A stretch of 64,000 nucleotides of DNA from Methanosphaera sp. BMS (GTDB taxonomy: Archaea > Methanobacteriota > Methanobacteria > Methanobacteriales > Methanobacteriaceae), in assembly GCF_003268005.1 (NCBI RefSeq), contig NZ_CP014213.1, positions 2,315,501-2,379,500 of the forward strand. The letters are read 5' to 3'. The notes below the pieces were generated by a model that was not told where the DNA came from, made no database searches, and was given only the letters and a program-made list of their open reading frames with translations. A program made the position numbers and the translations under genes. Positions 17,306 to 25,707 of this stretch are shown piece by piece (position 1 is the stretch's first letter; the number at the start of each line of letters is the position of its first letter).

Positions 17306-18287
17306 TGTAAATACTTCCATCTTTTATTAGCTCTCTAATTATATACTGTAATATGTCAATTATGATACTGTTACCAAATTGCTTATGTGCCTGTGCTATG
17401 GATGGATTGATTTCATAATCATCTGGAAATCCCATCAAACGGGCAGTTTCACGTGGATGTAACTTTCTTACATTATTGTCAATATAATATAATCCTGTTT
17501 TTGAACCATTTCCTCCACCGGTTGCTGATAATGTTATTGCATGACCTTTATCTGAATATATTCTATCTCCCTGGCCGCCCTTATTTACGGTACCTACACG
17601 GATAGGTTTATTACTGCGAGAATTATTTATTTTACTGGTATCCAGTTTGTATTTCTTATTCAACACGAATTCATTCATGTTCCCTTTTAGCAGGATGTCT
17701 TCAAGGGCCACATCTTCATTTGTCGGATCTGGAAACTTAAAGTTGTGATTATCGATATCCTCTCTGATACATATGATGTATATGCGTTTTCTGCTTTGAG
17801 CGATACCATATTCACTGGCATTTATGACTTTGTAATATATATTATATCCTAATCTTTCCAGGTTCTCCTTAATTGTTATGAATGTTTTGCCGTGGTCATG
17901 TCTTTCTAGGTTACTTACATTCTCTAAAAATATAATCTTTGGTTTGTGATGTTTTGCTATTCTTATAATTTCAAAAAATAAGGTTCCTCTGATGTCTTCA
18001 AAACCTAATTGTTTTCCGGAGATGCTGAATGCCTGACATGGAAAACCTGCACATAATATGTCATGTTTTGGGATATTTTCCTCATTGATGTTGCGGATAT
18101 CTCCATGGGAGTGTGTGTTGAAATTCGTATCATATGTTTCACATGCATATTTATCTTTGTCTATACTGTATACACATTTTGCCCCAAATGATTCAAATGC
18201 TATTCTGAACGCTCCTATTCCTGAGAATAAGTCTATGAATTGCATATCTTTCAGCAGTTCTTTTTCATTTTCACTTAAGTTTATCAT
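17298..18287 (-). CDS. DNA (cytosine-5)-methyltransferase
   Basis: Protects the genome from the neighbouring nuclease by C5-cytosine methylation. 329 residues with all main motifs in order: I FIDLFSGIGAFRIAFESFG (about 17-35), IV GFPCQAFSISGKQLGFEDIR with the catalytic Cys, VI FLENVSNL, VIII QSRKRIYII, IX/X RETARLMGFPDDYEI and AHKQFGNSI. The target-recognition region lies around 220-275 (KGGQGDRIYSDKGHAITLSA). No strong SD site. Type II R-M gene pairs are often acquired by transfer; this one sits between housekeeping operons. Confidence 0.95.
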   Translation of the reverse strand: MINLSENEKELLKDMQFIDLFSGIGAFRIAFESFGAKCVYSIDKDKYACETYDTNFNTHSHGDIRNINEENIPKHDILCAGFPCQAFSISGKQLGFEDIRGTLFFEIIRIAKHHKPKIIFLENVSNLERHDHGKTFITIKENLERLGYNIYYKVINASEYGIAQSRKRIYIICIREDIDNHNFKFPDPTNEDVALEDILLKGNMNEFVLNKKYKLDTSKINNSRSNKPIRVGTVNKGGQGDRIYSDKGHAITLSATGGGNGSKTGLYYIDNNVRKLHPRETARLMGFPDDYEINPSIAQAHKQFGNSIIIDILQYIIRELIKDGSIYNG

Positions 18288-18506
18288 TTTTTACTTCAAA
18301 CCCTTTGGTGCTTATTTTAATTATATTTTATGAATTATTATTTATATATTATTTGATTAAGTAAATTATTTCTTCTGACATAGTATTTTTGAGTATGTCT
18401 CTATTTTTCCATGTTCCATACTTTAATCTACTTTACTTTCTCATTGTTCTACCCTTTTTATTATAACTCATAACTAATACCCTATATCTTATATGTTATA
18501 TGTAAT
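18288..18506. other. AT-rich gene-free stretch beside the R-M genes
   Basis: No supported open frame. Contains the upstream region of the methyltransferase gene and leads into the 14-bp tandem repeat. Promoter elements are not clear in this composition. Confidence 0.4.
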
Positions 18507-18603
18507 AACTTATATCTATTAACTTATATCTAATAACTTATATGTACTAACTTATAACTAATAACTATGTTCTTATAACTAATAAGTAAAAACTTATAAT
18601 AAA
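18507..18603. repeat. Seven tandem copies of a degenerate 14-bp repeat
   Basis: Period exactly 14: units begin AACT at 18507, 18521, 18535, 18549, 18563, 18577 and 18591. First four units are AACTTATATCTATT, AACTTATATCTAAT, AACTTATATGTACT, AACTTATAACTAAT; the later ones diverge. It lies about 220 bp upstream of the methyltransferase gene and just downstream of the DUF1002 gene. Too short and spacerless for a CRISPR; looks like a slippage or protein-binding array. Confidence 0.8.
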
Positions 18604-18694
18604 ATCAAGGCTGTTCTAAGATATATGGTTGATATCAAAACGATAAAAAAATGTTATAAAAAAATGGTTAAAAGAGGATATGGGGAAGAGAGTG

Positions 18695-19573
18695 TTATTT
18701 TTGAGGTAGGTATTTGTCAAGTAATGATTGAATTGTTCTCCAAATCATATCAAATATATTTTGTGCATCTTCACTGTTTATATAATCGGATACCTGATTT
18801 TGGTATTGATTTGCCTTATCCTGAACGGATTGCGTTTGCTGAATACTGTCTGCTATGTTGTTTATGTCATCACCGGATATCTGGATGTTGTTGTTGCTTG
18901 CAATGTTGTTTACAATATTGATTATGGTCTGCTTATCGGTGGTATTTTCCTTTTCAACTTCATCTTTAGCCTCATCAACTAAGTTTGCAACATCATCAGC
19001 ACTAAGGTTTGTGTTATTTACAACTTCACTTTGTGTATAAATCTCATTGTTTGCAGCATTCTTAACTTCCTCAGGGATAAGTTGACCGGTTGCAGTTTCA
19101 TACGCTTTCATAATACCTGCAAGTGCTGATTCACCGGTTGCCGTAATAGGACTGGTTACAATCACATGGCCCTTTTTAATTCCGGCGGAGTCAAGTGCGG
19201 ATTTATACATACTAGGTGTTACAGTGGTAATTTTTGGATCTACATCAATTTTAATATTGTTGTTGCCACTTAAATCAACCATTGCACATGAAAATATCTG
19301 ATTGGAATTATAAGTCCTTTGACTTATACCGGATGATATTCTGTTAACGTCATTTGATGTAATAATCTTTTCATCTGCATCCTTCAAACTTACATGTCCA
19401 TTTCCTTCAAAGTATTCATCTACCATCTGTTTATATTCAGGATTATTATATGTTGTTTCACCATATGTTACTGCTATAGAATTGTTTCCATTACCGCTTG
19501 AAGAACCCAGCGGTACAAATAATCCCACAGCAATAATTATCAGTATTATTATACCAATAAGTTTTCCACTCAT
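18695..19573 (-). CDS. Secreted/membrane-anchored DUF1002 protein
   Basis: 292 residues. N-terminal hydrophobic helix (about 5-22, IGIIILIIIAVGLFVPLG) acts as signal or anchor; the rest is polar and extracellular. VTYGETTYNNPEYKQMVDEY, SSGISQRTYNSNQIFSCAMV, VTPSMYKSALDSAGIKKGHV and IVTSPITATGESALAGIMKA fit DUF1002, a family of unknown function found in Firmicutes and Methanobacteriales. The second half (about 190-292) is Asn/Asp/Gln-rich with coiled-coil character. The ATG follows GAGGTGAT. Its spread between Firmicutes and gut methanogens hints at exchange in the gut, an inference only. Confidence 0.78.
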   Translation of the reverse strand: MSGKLIGIIILIIIAVGLFVPLGSSSGNGNNSIAVTYGETTYNNPEYKQMVDEYFEGNGHVSLKDADEKIITSNDVNRISSGISQRTYNSNQIFSCAMVDLSGNNNIKIDVDPKITTVTPSMYKSALDSAGIKKGHVIVTSPITATGESALAGIMKAYETATGQLIPEEVKNAANNEIYTQSEVVNNTNLSADDVANLVDEAKDEVEKENTTDKQTIINIVNNIASNNNIQISGDDINNIADSIQQTQSVQDKANQYQNQVSDYINSEDAQNIFDMIWRTIQSLLDKYLPQK

Positions 19574-19603
19574 TTTATCACCTCTACTATAATAATTTAC
19601 ATT

Positions 19604-20551
19604 CTAATTATTATACTTTGTGGGTAATTTATCTCCGAGCAACAATACCCTACTTTTTTCAACTTCATTTATAACATCCAAACCAGCCTTACTGGCCACG
19701 TCATATGCAAAATCATGCAATTCTTTGGTTGTAGGCATATTTTCCCATTTTAACCTGTTTCTTGAGTCTCCGACAAACATGTATGCCTTTATTTCAACAT
19801 AATCAATGTCCGTTTTATCAATAATTTTTGCATATTCATCTGTATTAAGCATATTCAACTCATTGACAGACGTGATTCTAAGAACCTTCCTTGTATCAAG
19901 GGTACTTAATAATTCAAGGCTTTCATTTAATTTTTCCCATCCATTTTCTACCTGTGGAAGACATACCTTCCTATAAACATCCTTGTTCGGAGCATCCAAT
20001 GAAATGTATAGTTGGGTCGGCTCCTCATCTTCAAGCTTCTTAAGCAAATCAGGTCGTTCACCATTCGATACTAGAAATGTAGTAAAGTCCTTCTTTTCAA
20101 ACTCCCTTAAAAGCTGATTGATTTCAGGATATAATAACGGTTCACCGGCTAAGCTAATGGCCGCATTATTGGGAGTTAGGCATTCGTCAAGCTTTTTGGG
20201 ATTTGCATTTTCGTTGCCGAAAAATCCGCATAGCAATTGTTTCTGATTGGCTATGCAATCCTCAATAATAGTCTTTGGGTCATCATAGTCATCACTATCC
20301 CATGATGTCTTGGTAATCTCAGTATCCCTCCAACAGAATAAACATTTATGTTGACAGTAAGGTATTGCAGGTGACATTTGAAGACATCTATGGCTTTTAA
20401 TTCCATAGAACTCTTCCTTATAACAGACACCATCATCAACAATACTCTTTCTGGTCCAGTGACATATCTTGTTACCGCTATGCAGATGTTGTCCGCTAAA
20501 TCGATATCCTTTCTTTTCCATATCTTTCTTTTTTGTTTCTGAAATTAACAT
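19604..20551 (-). CDS. taw1: 4-demethylwyosine synthase (radical SAM)
   Basis: Builds the tricyclic wyosine base at G37 of tRNA-Phe from pyruvate and N1-methylguanosine. 315 residues: KSHRCLQMSPAIPYCQHKCL with CxxxCxxC (C-Q-H-K-C-L-F-C, about residues 67-74) for the 4Fe-4S cluster, FCWRDTEITK, ISLAGEPLLYPEINQLLREF and LYISLDAPNKDVYRKVCLP, all typical of TYW1/Taw1. No SD site before the ATG at 20551; an inner ATG at 20521 is the alternative start. Archaeal versions lack the flavodoxin domain of eukaryotic TYW1, as here. Confidence 0.93.
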   Translation of the reverse strand: MLISETKKKDMEKKGYRFSGQHLHSGNKICHWTRKSIVDDGVCYKEEFYGIKSHRCLQMSPAIPYCQHKCLFCWRDTEITKTSWDSDDYDDPKTIIEDCIANQKQLLCGFFGNENANPKKLDECLTPNNAAISLAGEPLLYPEINQLLREFEKKDFTTFLVSNGERPDLLKKLEDEEPTQLYISLDAPNKDVYRKVCLPQVENGWEKLNESLELLSTLDTRKVLRITSVNELNMLNTDEYAKIIDKTDIDYVEIKAYMFVGDSRNRLKWENMPTTKELHDFAYDVASKAGLDVINEVEKSRVLLLGDKLPTKYNN

Positions 20552-20751
20552 ATGAATATTTTATTTGTTTTTTATTGGTTAAAAATATATTTGAAATATT
20601 CCTTTTTACCATCCACCTGTAATTTTCAAGAAAGGAATTTCATGGTAAATTACTATAATTTAAATGTATATAATATATAATATTAGTAAGATGATTTTTT
20701 TATCTTCAAATATAATAAAAATTATTAACTTATAATTAGTAGGTATTTTTT

Positions 20752-21429
20752 ATGGCAAAAAACAAAACACCAATAATAATATTAAATTATAAAACATATC
20801 TGGAATCAACTGGAAATAATGCAATACAATTATCAAAATACGTTGAAGAAGCAAGCAACGAAAGTGGTGTCAATATGGCAGTAGCACCACAAGCAGTGGA
20901 TTTATACAATGTCATAGAAGCTGTTGATATACCAGTATTTAGCCAGCACATGGATGCTATAACACCTGGTGGACATACCGGTTCAACACTTCCTGAGGCA
21001 ATCAAGCAATCCGGTGCAGTGGGATCATTAATAAACCACTCAGAACAAAGATTAACATTAGCTGATATCGAAGAGGTTGTATCTAAAACTAAAGACTTGG
21101 AATTAAGCAGTGTCTTATGTACAAATAACGTGAAGACAAGTATGGCCGCATCATTATATAATCCGGATTACATTGCAATCGAACCACCCGAATTAATCGG
21201 TACTGGAATACCTGTATCCAAGGCAAATCCGGAAGTCGTTGAAAATACTGTCACTCAAATACATGATATAAACAGGGACATCTCAGTATTATGTGGTGCA
21301 GGAATAACCACTGGTGAGGATATGAAAGCTGCATTGGATTTAGGTGCTGAAGGAGTACTCCTTGCTTCAGGAATTATCAAAGCAGATAATCAAAAAGATG
21401 CCTTACTTGATTTGGTAAGTTTAATATAA
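20752..21429 (+). CDS. tpiA: Triosephosphate isomerase (archaeal)
   Basis: Interconverts dihydroxyacetone phosphate and glyceraldehyde 3-phosphate. 225 residues, the short archaeal form: IILNYKTYLEST (catalytic Lys), LINHSEQRLT (catalytic His), AIEPPELIGTGIPVSKANPE (catalytic Glu and loop 6), LCGAGITTGEDMKAALDLGA. Followed 16 bases later by pgk, so the two lower-glycolysis enzymes are in one operon. Confidence 0.97.
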   Translation: MAKNKTPIIILNYKTYLESTGNNAIQLSKYVEEASNESGVNMAVAPQAVDLYNVIEAVDIPVFSQHMDAITPGGHTGSTLPEAIKQSGAVGSLINHSEQRLTLADIEEVVSKTKDLELSSVLCTNNVKTSMAASLYNPDYIAIEPPELIGTGIPVSKANPEVVENTVTQIHDINRDISVLCGAGITTGEDMKAALDLGAEGVLLASGIIKADNQKDALLDLVSLI

Positions 21430-21445
21430 TAAGGGGTTTTTTATC

Positions 21446-22672
21446 ATGGAACATGAATTCAATACTATGGATGATTTTGACTTAGAAGGAAAAACAGTAC
21501 TATTGAGAGTAGATGTCAATTCACCTGTAGATCCGCTAACGGGGGATTTACTTGATGATACAAGAATGCAATTACACTCTATCACAATCAAGGAATTGCA
21601 TCAGCGTGGTGCAAAAGTGGTTGTTCTTGCTCATCAAAGTAGGCCTGGTAAGTCAGATTTCACCACACTTAAAGAGCATGCAATATCATTATCCAATATC
21701 GTAGGATGCGAAGTACAATATGTTGATTCAATATTCACAAAACAGGCACAGGATATCATTTCCAATATGGTAAACGGTGAAGTTGTACTTCTTGAAAACT
21801 TAAGATTCTTCTCTGAAGAAATGCCTAAATTAACCGTGGAAGAACAAAAAAACAGTATCTTGGTACAATCACTTGCACCTCTTGCTGATTATTATGTAAA
21901 TGATGCATTTGCAACAGCTCACAGATCACAAACATCTCTTATTGGATTTGCAGAAGTTCTTCCATCAATGGCCGGACGTGTAATGCAACAGGAATTGTCC
22001 TCATTATATGGAATACTTGACAACGCTCAACAACCACGTGTATATGTATTGGGTGGAATCAAAGCCGATGATTCCATTGAAGTGATGGCAAATGCCCTTA
22101 AAACTGATAGGGCGGATTGTATCTTAACAACCGGACTGGTGGCAAACATATTTCTCGTTGCGAGTGGAGTTGACTTAAAAGAATACAATTATAATTTTAT
22201 AGTGGAACGTGGATATGAAAGTTATATCGATGTTGCTAAAGAATTGTTGAAAGATTATTCCGATAAGATAATTTTACCTGTTGACTTGGGAATTCTTGAA
22301 AATGAATCTCGTGTTGATTATGCCGTTGATGAAGTACCTAATTTGCCTATTTATGATATAGGATTAAAAACTATTGAATTATATAAGGAGAAAATCTATT
22401 CTGCTAAAACATTATTTGCAAATGGACCTGCTGGTGTATTTGAGATGAAAGAATTTAGTAAAGGTACTCAGGACTTGGTGAATGCATTATCATTATCCGA
22501 AGGATTTTCTATTATTGGTGGAGGACATTTAGCAGCTGCTGCTAGTAATATGAACTTGGATGGAGAAATAACTCATATTAGTAGTGGTGGAGGGGCCAGT
22601 ATTAATTTAATTTCTGGTAAAGAATTGCCGGCAGTTAAAGCATTGGTTGATTCAGCTAAACGATATAAATAA
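21446..22672 (+). CDS. pgk: Phosphoglycerate kinase
   Basis: 408 residues. VLLRVDVNSPVDPLTG (N-terminal substrate region), LAHQSRPGKSDFTTLKEHA, LLENLRFFSEE, YVNDAFATAHRSQTSLIGF and the C-terminal IIGGGHLAAAASNM for nucleotide binding. Normal length for archaeal Pgk. Ends with a hairpin-plus-T terminator at 22697-22720. Confidence 0.97.
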   Translation: MEHEFNTMDDFDLEGKTVLLRVDVNSPVDPLTGDLLDDTRMQLHSITIKELHQRGAKVVVLAHQSRPGKSDFTTLKEHAISLSNIVGCEVQYVDSIFTKQAQDIISNMVNGEVVLLENLRFFSEEMPKLTVEEQKNSILVQSLAPLADYYVNDAFATAHRSQTSLIGFAEVLPSMAGRVMQQELSSLYGILDNAQQPRVYVLGGIKADDSIEVMANALKTDRADCILTTGLVANIFLVASGVDLKEYNYNFIVERGYESYIDVAKELLKDYSDKIILPVDLGILENESRVDYAVDEVPNLPIYDIGLKTIELYKEKIYSAKTLFANGPAGVFEMKEFSKGTQDLVNALSLSEGFSIIGGGHLAAAASNMNLDGEITHISSGGGASINLISGKELPAVKALVDSAKRYK

Positions 22673-22696
22673 AATTAAATTTAATTATTTGATATG

Positions 22697-22720
22697 AAAG
22701 GATACTTCTTATCCTTTTTT
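22697..22720 (+). terminator. Hairpin and T-run after pgk
   Basis: AAAGGATA (22697-22704), loop CTTCT, TATCCTTT (22710-22717), continuing into T residues. Perfect 8-bp stem, 25 bases after the stop. Archaeal termination relies mainly on the T-run. Confidence 0.7.
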
Positions 22721-22763
22721 CTATCCATTTTGGCTTTGCTTAGGTGATGATATAACCATAACC

Positions 22764-22773
22764 TTTATATATA
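22764..22773 (+). promoter_or_regulatory. Probable TATA box of first tRNA group
   Basis: TTTATATATA about 65-74 bases before tRNA-Thr. Matches the archaeal TATA consensus and is the clearest such site before the Thr-Pro-Tyr tRNA group. Confidence 0.6.
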
Positions 22774-22837
22774 AAGAAGGACTTAAATAATAAATGACTT
22801 CTACTTGTTATATGCTAACAAGTATTATGAGATATAT

Positions 22838-22911
22838 GCCTTAGTAGCTCAGTCTGGTGGAGCACTTGACTTGTAATCAAGCGGTCGGGGGTTCAATTCC
22901 CTCCTGAGGCT
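22838..22911 (+). tRNA. tRNA-Thr (anticodon TGT)
   Basis: 74 bases. Acceptor GCCTTAG pairs with CTGAGGC; anticodon stem CTTGA/TCAAG encloses CTTGTAA with TGT; T arm contains GTTCAAT. CCA is not encoded. First of a six-tRNA group. Confidence 0.95.
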
Positions 22912-22933
22912 CTATATCATATAATTTTAATGG

Positions 22934-23008
<75 letters not shown>

Positions 23009-23012
23009 TTTA

Positions 23013-23086
<74 letters not shown>

Positions 23087-23153
23087 TATACCTTAATATT
23101 TTGTATGTTATTAAATTAACATACAATGTATTAATTTATAGAAAATGATAACA

Positions 23154-23161
23154 TTTATATA
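23154..23161 (+). promoter_or_regulatory. Probable TATA box before tRNA-Asp
   Basis: TTTATATA about 60 bases before tRNA-Asp, in the gap after tRNA-Tyr. Suggests a second transcription unit for Asp and Lys tRNAs. Confidence 0.55.
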
Positions 23162-23220
23162 CTATAAGCAATATAGTATAGTATAGTTGCTTTTATAACT
23201 AAAATAATTATTTAGCATAT

Positions 23221-23292
23221 GCCGTGGTAGTGTAGAGGCTATCATGCAGGCCTGTCGAGCCTGCGACTCGGGTTCAAGTCCCGGCCACGGCG
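23221..23292 (+). tRNA. tRNA-Asp (anticodon GTC)
   Basis: 72 bases. Acceptor GCCGTGG pairs with CCACGGC, discriminator G; anticodon stem CAGGC/GCCTG with loop CTGTCGA gives GTC. Confidence 0.95.
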
Positions 23293-23308
23293 TTACACAT
23301 TTTTATTG

Positions 23309-23382
23309 GGGCTCGTAGCTCAGTCTGGGAGAGCGCCTGGCTTTTAACCAGGCGGTCGCGGGTTCAACTCCCGTCGGGCCCG
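23309..23382 (+). tRNA. tRNA-Lys (anticodon TTT), copy 1
   Basis: 74 bases. Acceptor GGGCTCG pairs with CGGGCCC; anticodon stem CTGGC-loop-CCAGG region with TTT in CTTTTAA. Differs from copy 2 at a single base (GCGCC against GCACC in the D-arm/anticodon junction). Confidence 0.95.
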
Positions 23383-23462
23383 TTATATTATACTTAATTT
23401 TATTGAATCTATTTTAAGTTATTATTTAATGTTATATTTAGTTATTAAACATTTTTTTATTG

Positions 23463-23536
23463 GGGCTCGTAGCTCAGTCTGGGAGAGCACCTGGCTTTTA
23501 ACCAGGCGGTCGCGGGTTCAACTCCCGTCGGGCCCG
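23463..23536 (+). tRNA. tRNA-Lys (anticodon TTT), copy 2
   Basis: 74 bases, nearly identical to the copy at 23309-23382. Same acceptor, anticodon TTT and T arm. The two copies are 80 bases apart and arose by a recent tandem duplication, or are kept alike by gene conversion. Confidence 0.95.
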
Positions 23537-23651
23537 TTTTATAATGATAATTTTTTTTCTTAGTAATCATTTTATACTATTAAAAATATAACTATACTTT
23601 AATCTTATTAATGTTGATATATTAAGACTTATTAAATTGGAGGATATTACT

Positions 23652-23885
23652 TTGAACGTGGATATATTACAACATAACTTAGTTCCGGAACATTTAATCT
23701 TATCAGAAGAAGAAGCACAAGAGGTTCTCGATGAACTAAATGTCTCCGAAGATCAAATCCCAAAGATATTACCTGCAGATCCTGTAGTCAAAGCCATCGG
23801 TGCAAAAGTTGGGGATATGCTTAAAATTACCAGAAAAAGTGAAACAGCCGGTGTTTTTGTAGCATATCGTATGGTAAGAGAATAA
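23652..23885 (+). CDS. rpoH: DNA-directed RNA polymerase subunit H (Rpb5 C-terminal-like)
   Basis: 77 residues with LNVDILQHNLVPEHLILSEE and VKAIGAKVGDMLKITRKSET, the archaeal RpoH/Rpb5 fold. The frame is open from a TTG at 23637, but that codon overlaps the SD site GGAGG (23639-23643); the TTG at 23652 is eight bases after it and is the start. Normally it is immediately followed by rpoB; here an unrelated gene and a long gap intervene. Confidence 0.93.
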   Translation: MNVDILQHNLVPEHLILSEEEAQEVLDELNVSEDQIPKILPADPVVKAIGAKVGDMLKITRKSETAGVFVAYRMVRE

Positions 23886-24224
23886 TCTTATCCTAACAAA
23901 ATTCTTTTTTTAAATTTTAACCATAATCTTTTTTATTCATATTAATTCTTATTTTGTTGTTTCATCACTATTTTATTCACAATTATAATGATGTAAATTA
24001 ATTTTATCTTCTTATATTATTTCTTGTCAAAATTATTTTTTCTTAAATTAATTGTACTCCAATCCAGTGTATATGAATAAAACTTGAAAAACACATTAAC
24101 CTATTATGATTTACTTCAAAAAATACATGAAATTGGATTTTTTTTGTTTCAAAATAATTGACAATTTCTAATGGGAAAATATTTTAGTCATAAGTTATTA
24201 AACAATTAATGGGAGGTATAAAAA

Positions 24225-24728
24225 ATGAATTTTTCTATAAGTGAAAAATATAGTTCAATTATCATGATTATTCTGGGTATCATAGCATTATTATTCCCAA
24301 TGCTTTCCACTGGAGCAATCGGTTTCATGAGTGGAATTGTTCTAATATTATTGGCGGCTGGTTTTATAATTGCCGGAATATCAGAATTGATTTTAACTAA
24401 ATATTATGGACTTGCATATATCATTCTTGGTATATTATCTATGGTACTTGCTTGTTGTTTTATATTTAATCCTGCATTAGTATCTGGAATTTTAGGATTT
24501 ATGATTTATCTATTCGGTATCCTGTTAATTGCATTAGGTATAATCTTGTTCTTTATTGGACCATTAGGTATACTTGGTATTATTACCTTAATGTATGGTA
24601 TATTAACTATTGTTGTAGGTTACTTCATTAATGATCCTAGAATGTTAGGTACATTAATAGGGTTATGGCTATTAATATTTGGAATATCATCATTATTCCT
24701 TGACAATAAAGATTATATAGATGTATAA
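24225..24728 (+). CDS. HdeD/DUF308-like membrane protein
   Basis: 167 residues with about six short hydrophobic segments arranged as repeated pairs (IIMIILGIIALLFPMLSTG, LAYIILGILSMVLACCFIFN, LFGILLIALGIILFFI, and others), the pattern of the HdeD/DUF308 family of small integral membrane proteins. Molecular role unknown; in bacteria linked to acid resistance. Good SD site GGGAGGT. It sits alone between rpoH and rpoB2, where related genomes usually have no gene, and ends with a T-run. Confidence 0.72.
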   Translation: MNFSISEKYSSIIMIILGIIALLFPMLSTGAIGFMSGIVLILLAAGFIIAGISELILTKYYGLAYIILGILSMVLACCFIFNPALVSGILGFMIYLFGILLIALGIILFFIGPLGILGIITLMYGILTIVVGYFINDPRMLGTLIGLWLLIFGISSLFLDNKDYIDV

Positions 24729-25707
24729 TCTTAAACTATCTTTTTTTTAAGTTTAATATTTTTACTTTTCTCATTTAATAATTTCCTATGCTTAACTGAT
24801 ATCTTAATGAGGGTCGTATTTTTGGGGGGGCACTGTCCATCTGACCTTATTTATATTTTTCATAATCTATTTTGACAACCAATATATATTTATATGATGT
24901 GGTATATACATATGATATACGTATTAATTTATAGAATTAAATGTTAAATCATGTTTCCTTAATCAGATTTTAGAGTTCTATGTTTATTCAAGCGTAGGAT
25001 TTGAAAAACGTTATTCTAAAATTCAATATGAAAAAAGTAATTTAATCAGGCTTTTAAAATCTTATGTAAGGTTTTAAGTTTTGATTTTTGTAGAATATTT
25101 GATATATTTAAAATAAGTTTATAATAATATCTAATAATTGCATTTCAGGGATTGATTATCTTTATTGTATTTTATGGAATTTTTTTATGATTTCAATGTA
25201 ATTTATCTTTGAAGAAAACTATTAGATTAAGTGATGGGTTATTTATAAATTGGATTTTTTTTATATTAATTTATAAAATATTTTCTTTGTATTTTTTGTT
25301 GGATTTTTTTAATTGCAAAGACTTAGTTATCGGCATGATGACTCTATGGATGTAGATACATTTTTATCTTAAGATGACTCTATGAAAGTTCCTGAGAATT
25401 TTATCTAAATTTAAAGGGGATTCTATCCGTTTGGTTATTTTACATGATGACTTGCTCTTTGGAAAATTTAACGAATAATTCATAAACCTATAAATCATTT
25501 AATCTAATTTTTATATTATTATTTCATCTAATTACCATCACTTATGGGTGATTAATAATATGCGTAATTATTGGCTTTTAATATGAATCTCTTTTTATAA
25601 ATATCGGATATTGTCAGTAGTTGATTGAAAAACTAAAAAGAATCAAATTATGATAGAGTAGTGTGTAATATTATTTTATTGATTCTTTTGTATTGGGAGA
25701 TGGATAT
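24729..25707. other. Almost 1 kb without genes upstream of rpoB2
   Basis: No open frame with a ribosome-binding site on either strand, no tRNA. A 12-bp direct repeat GATGACTCTATG occurs at about 25337 and 25373. A short G-run (24824-24830) is the only GC-rich spot. Must contain the promoter of the RNA polymerase operon. Confidence 0.5.

Noticed and set aside
18507-18603. Tandem repeat considered as a short CRISPR.
   Set aside because: Units are 14 bases with no spacers and no cas genes in the window.
18625-18921. 98-codon plus-strand frame overlapping the DUF1002 gene end.
   Set aside because: Cys-rich shadow of the opposite strand; no ribosome-binding site; DUF1002 frame has clear family blocks.
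24800-24870. G-run and short GC-rich spot as a possible RNA or insertion-sequence remnant.
   Set aside because: No inverted repeats, no transposase remnant, and no foldable structure visible.
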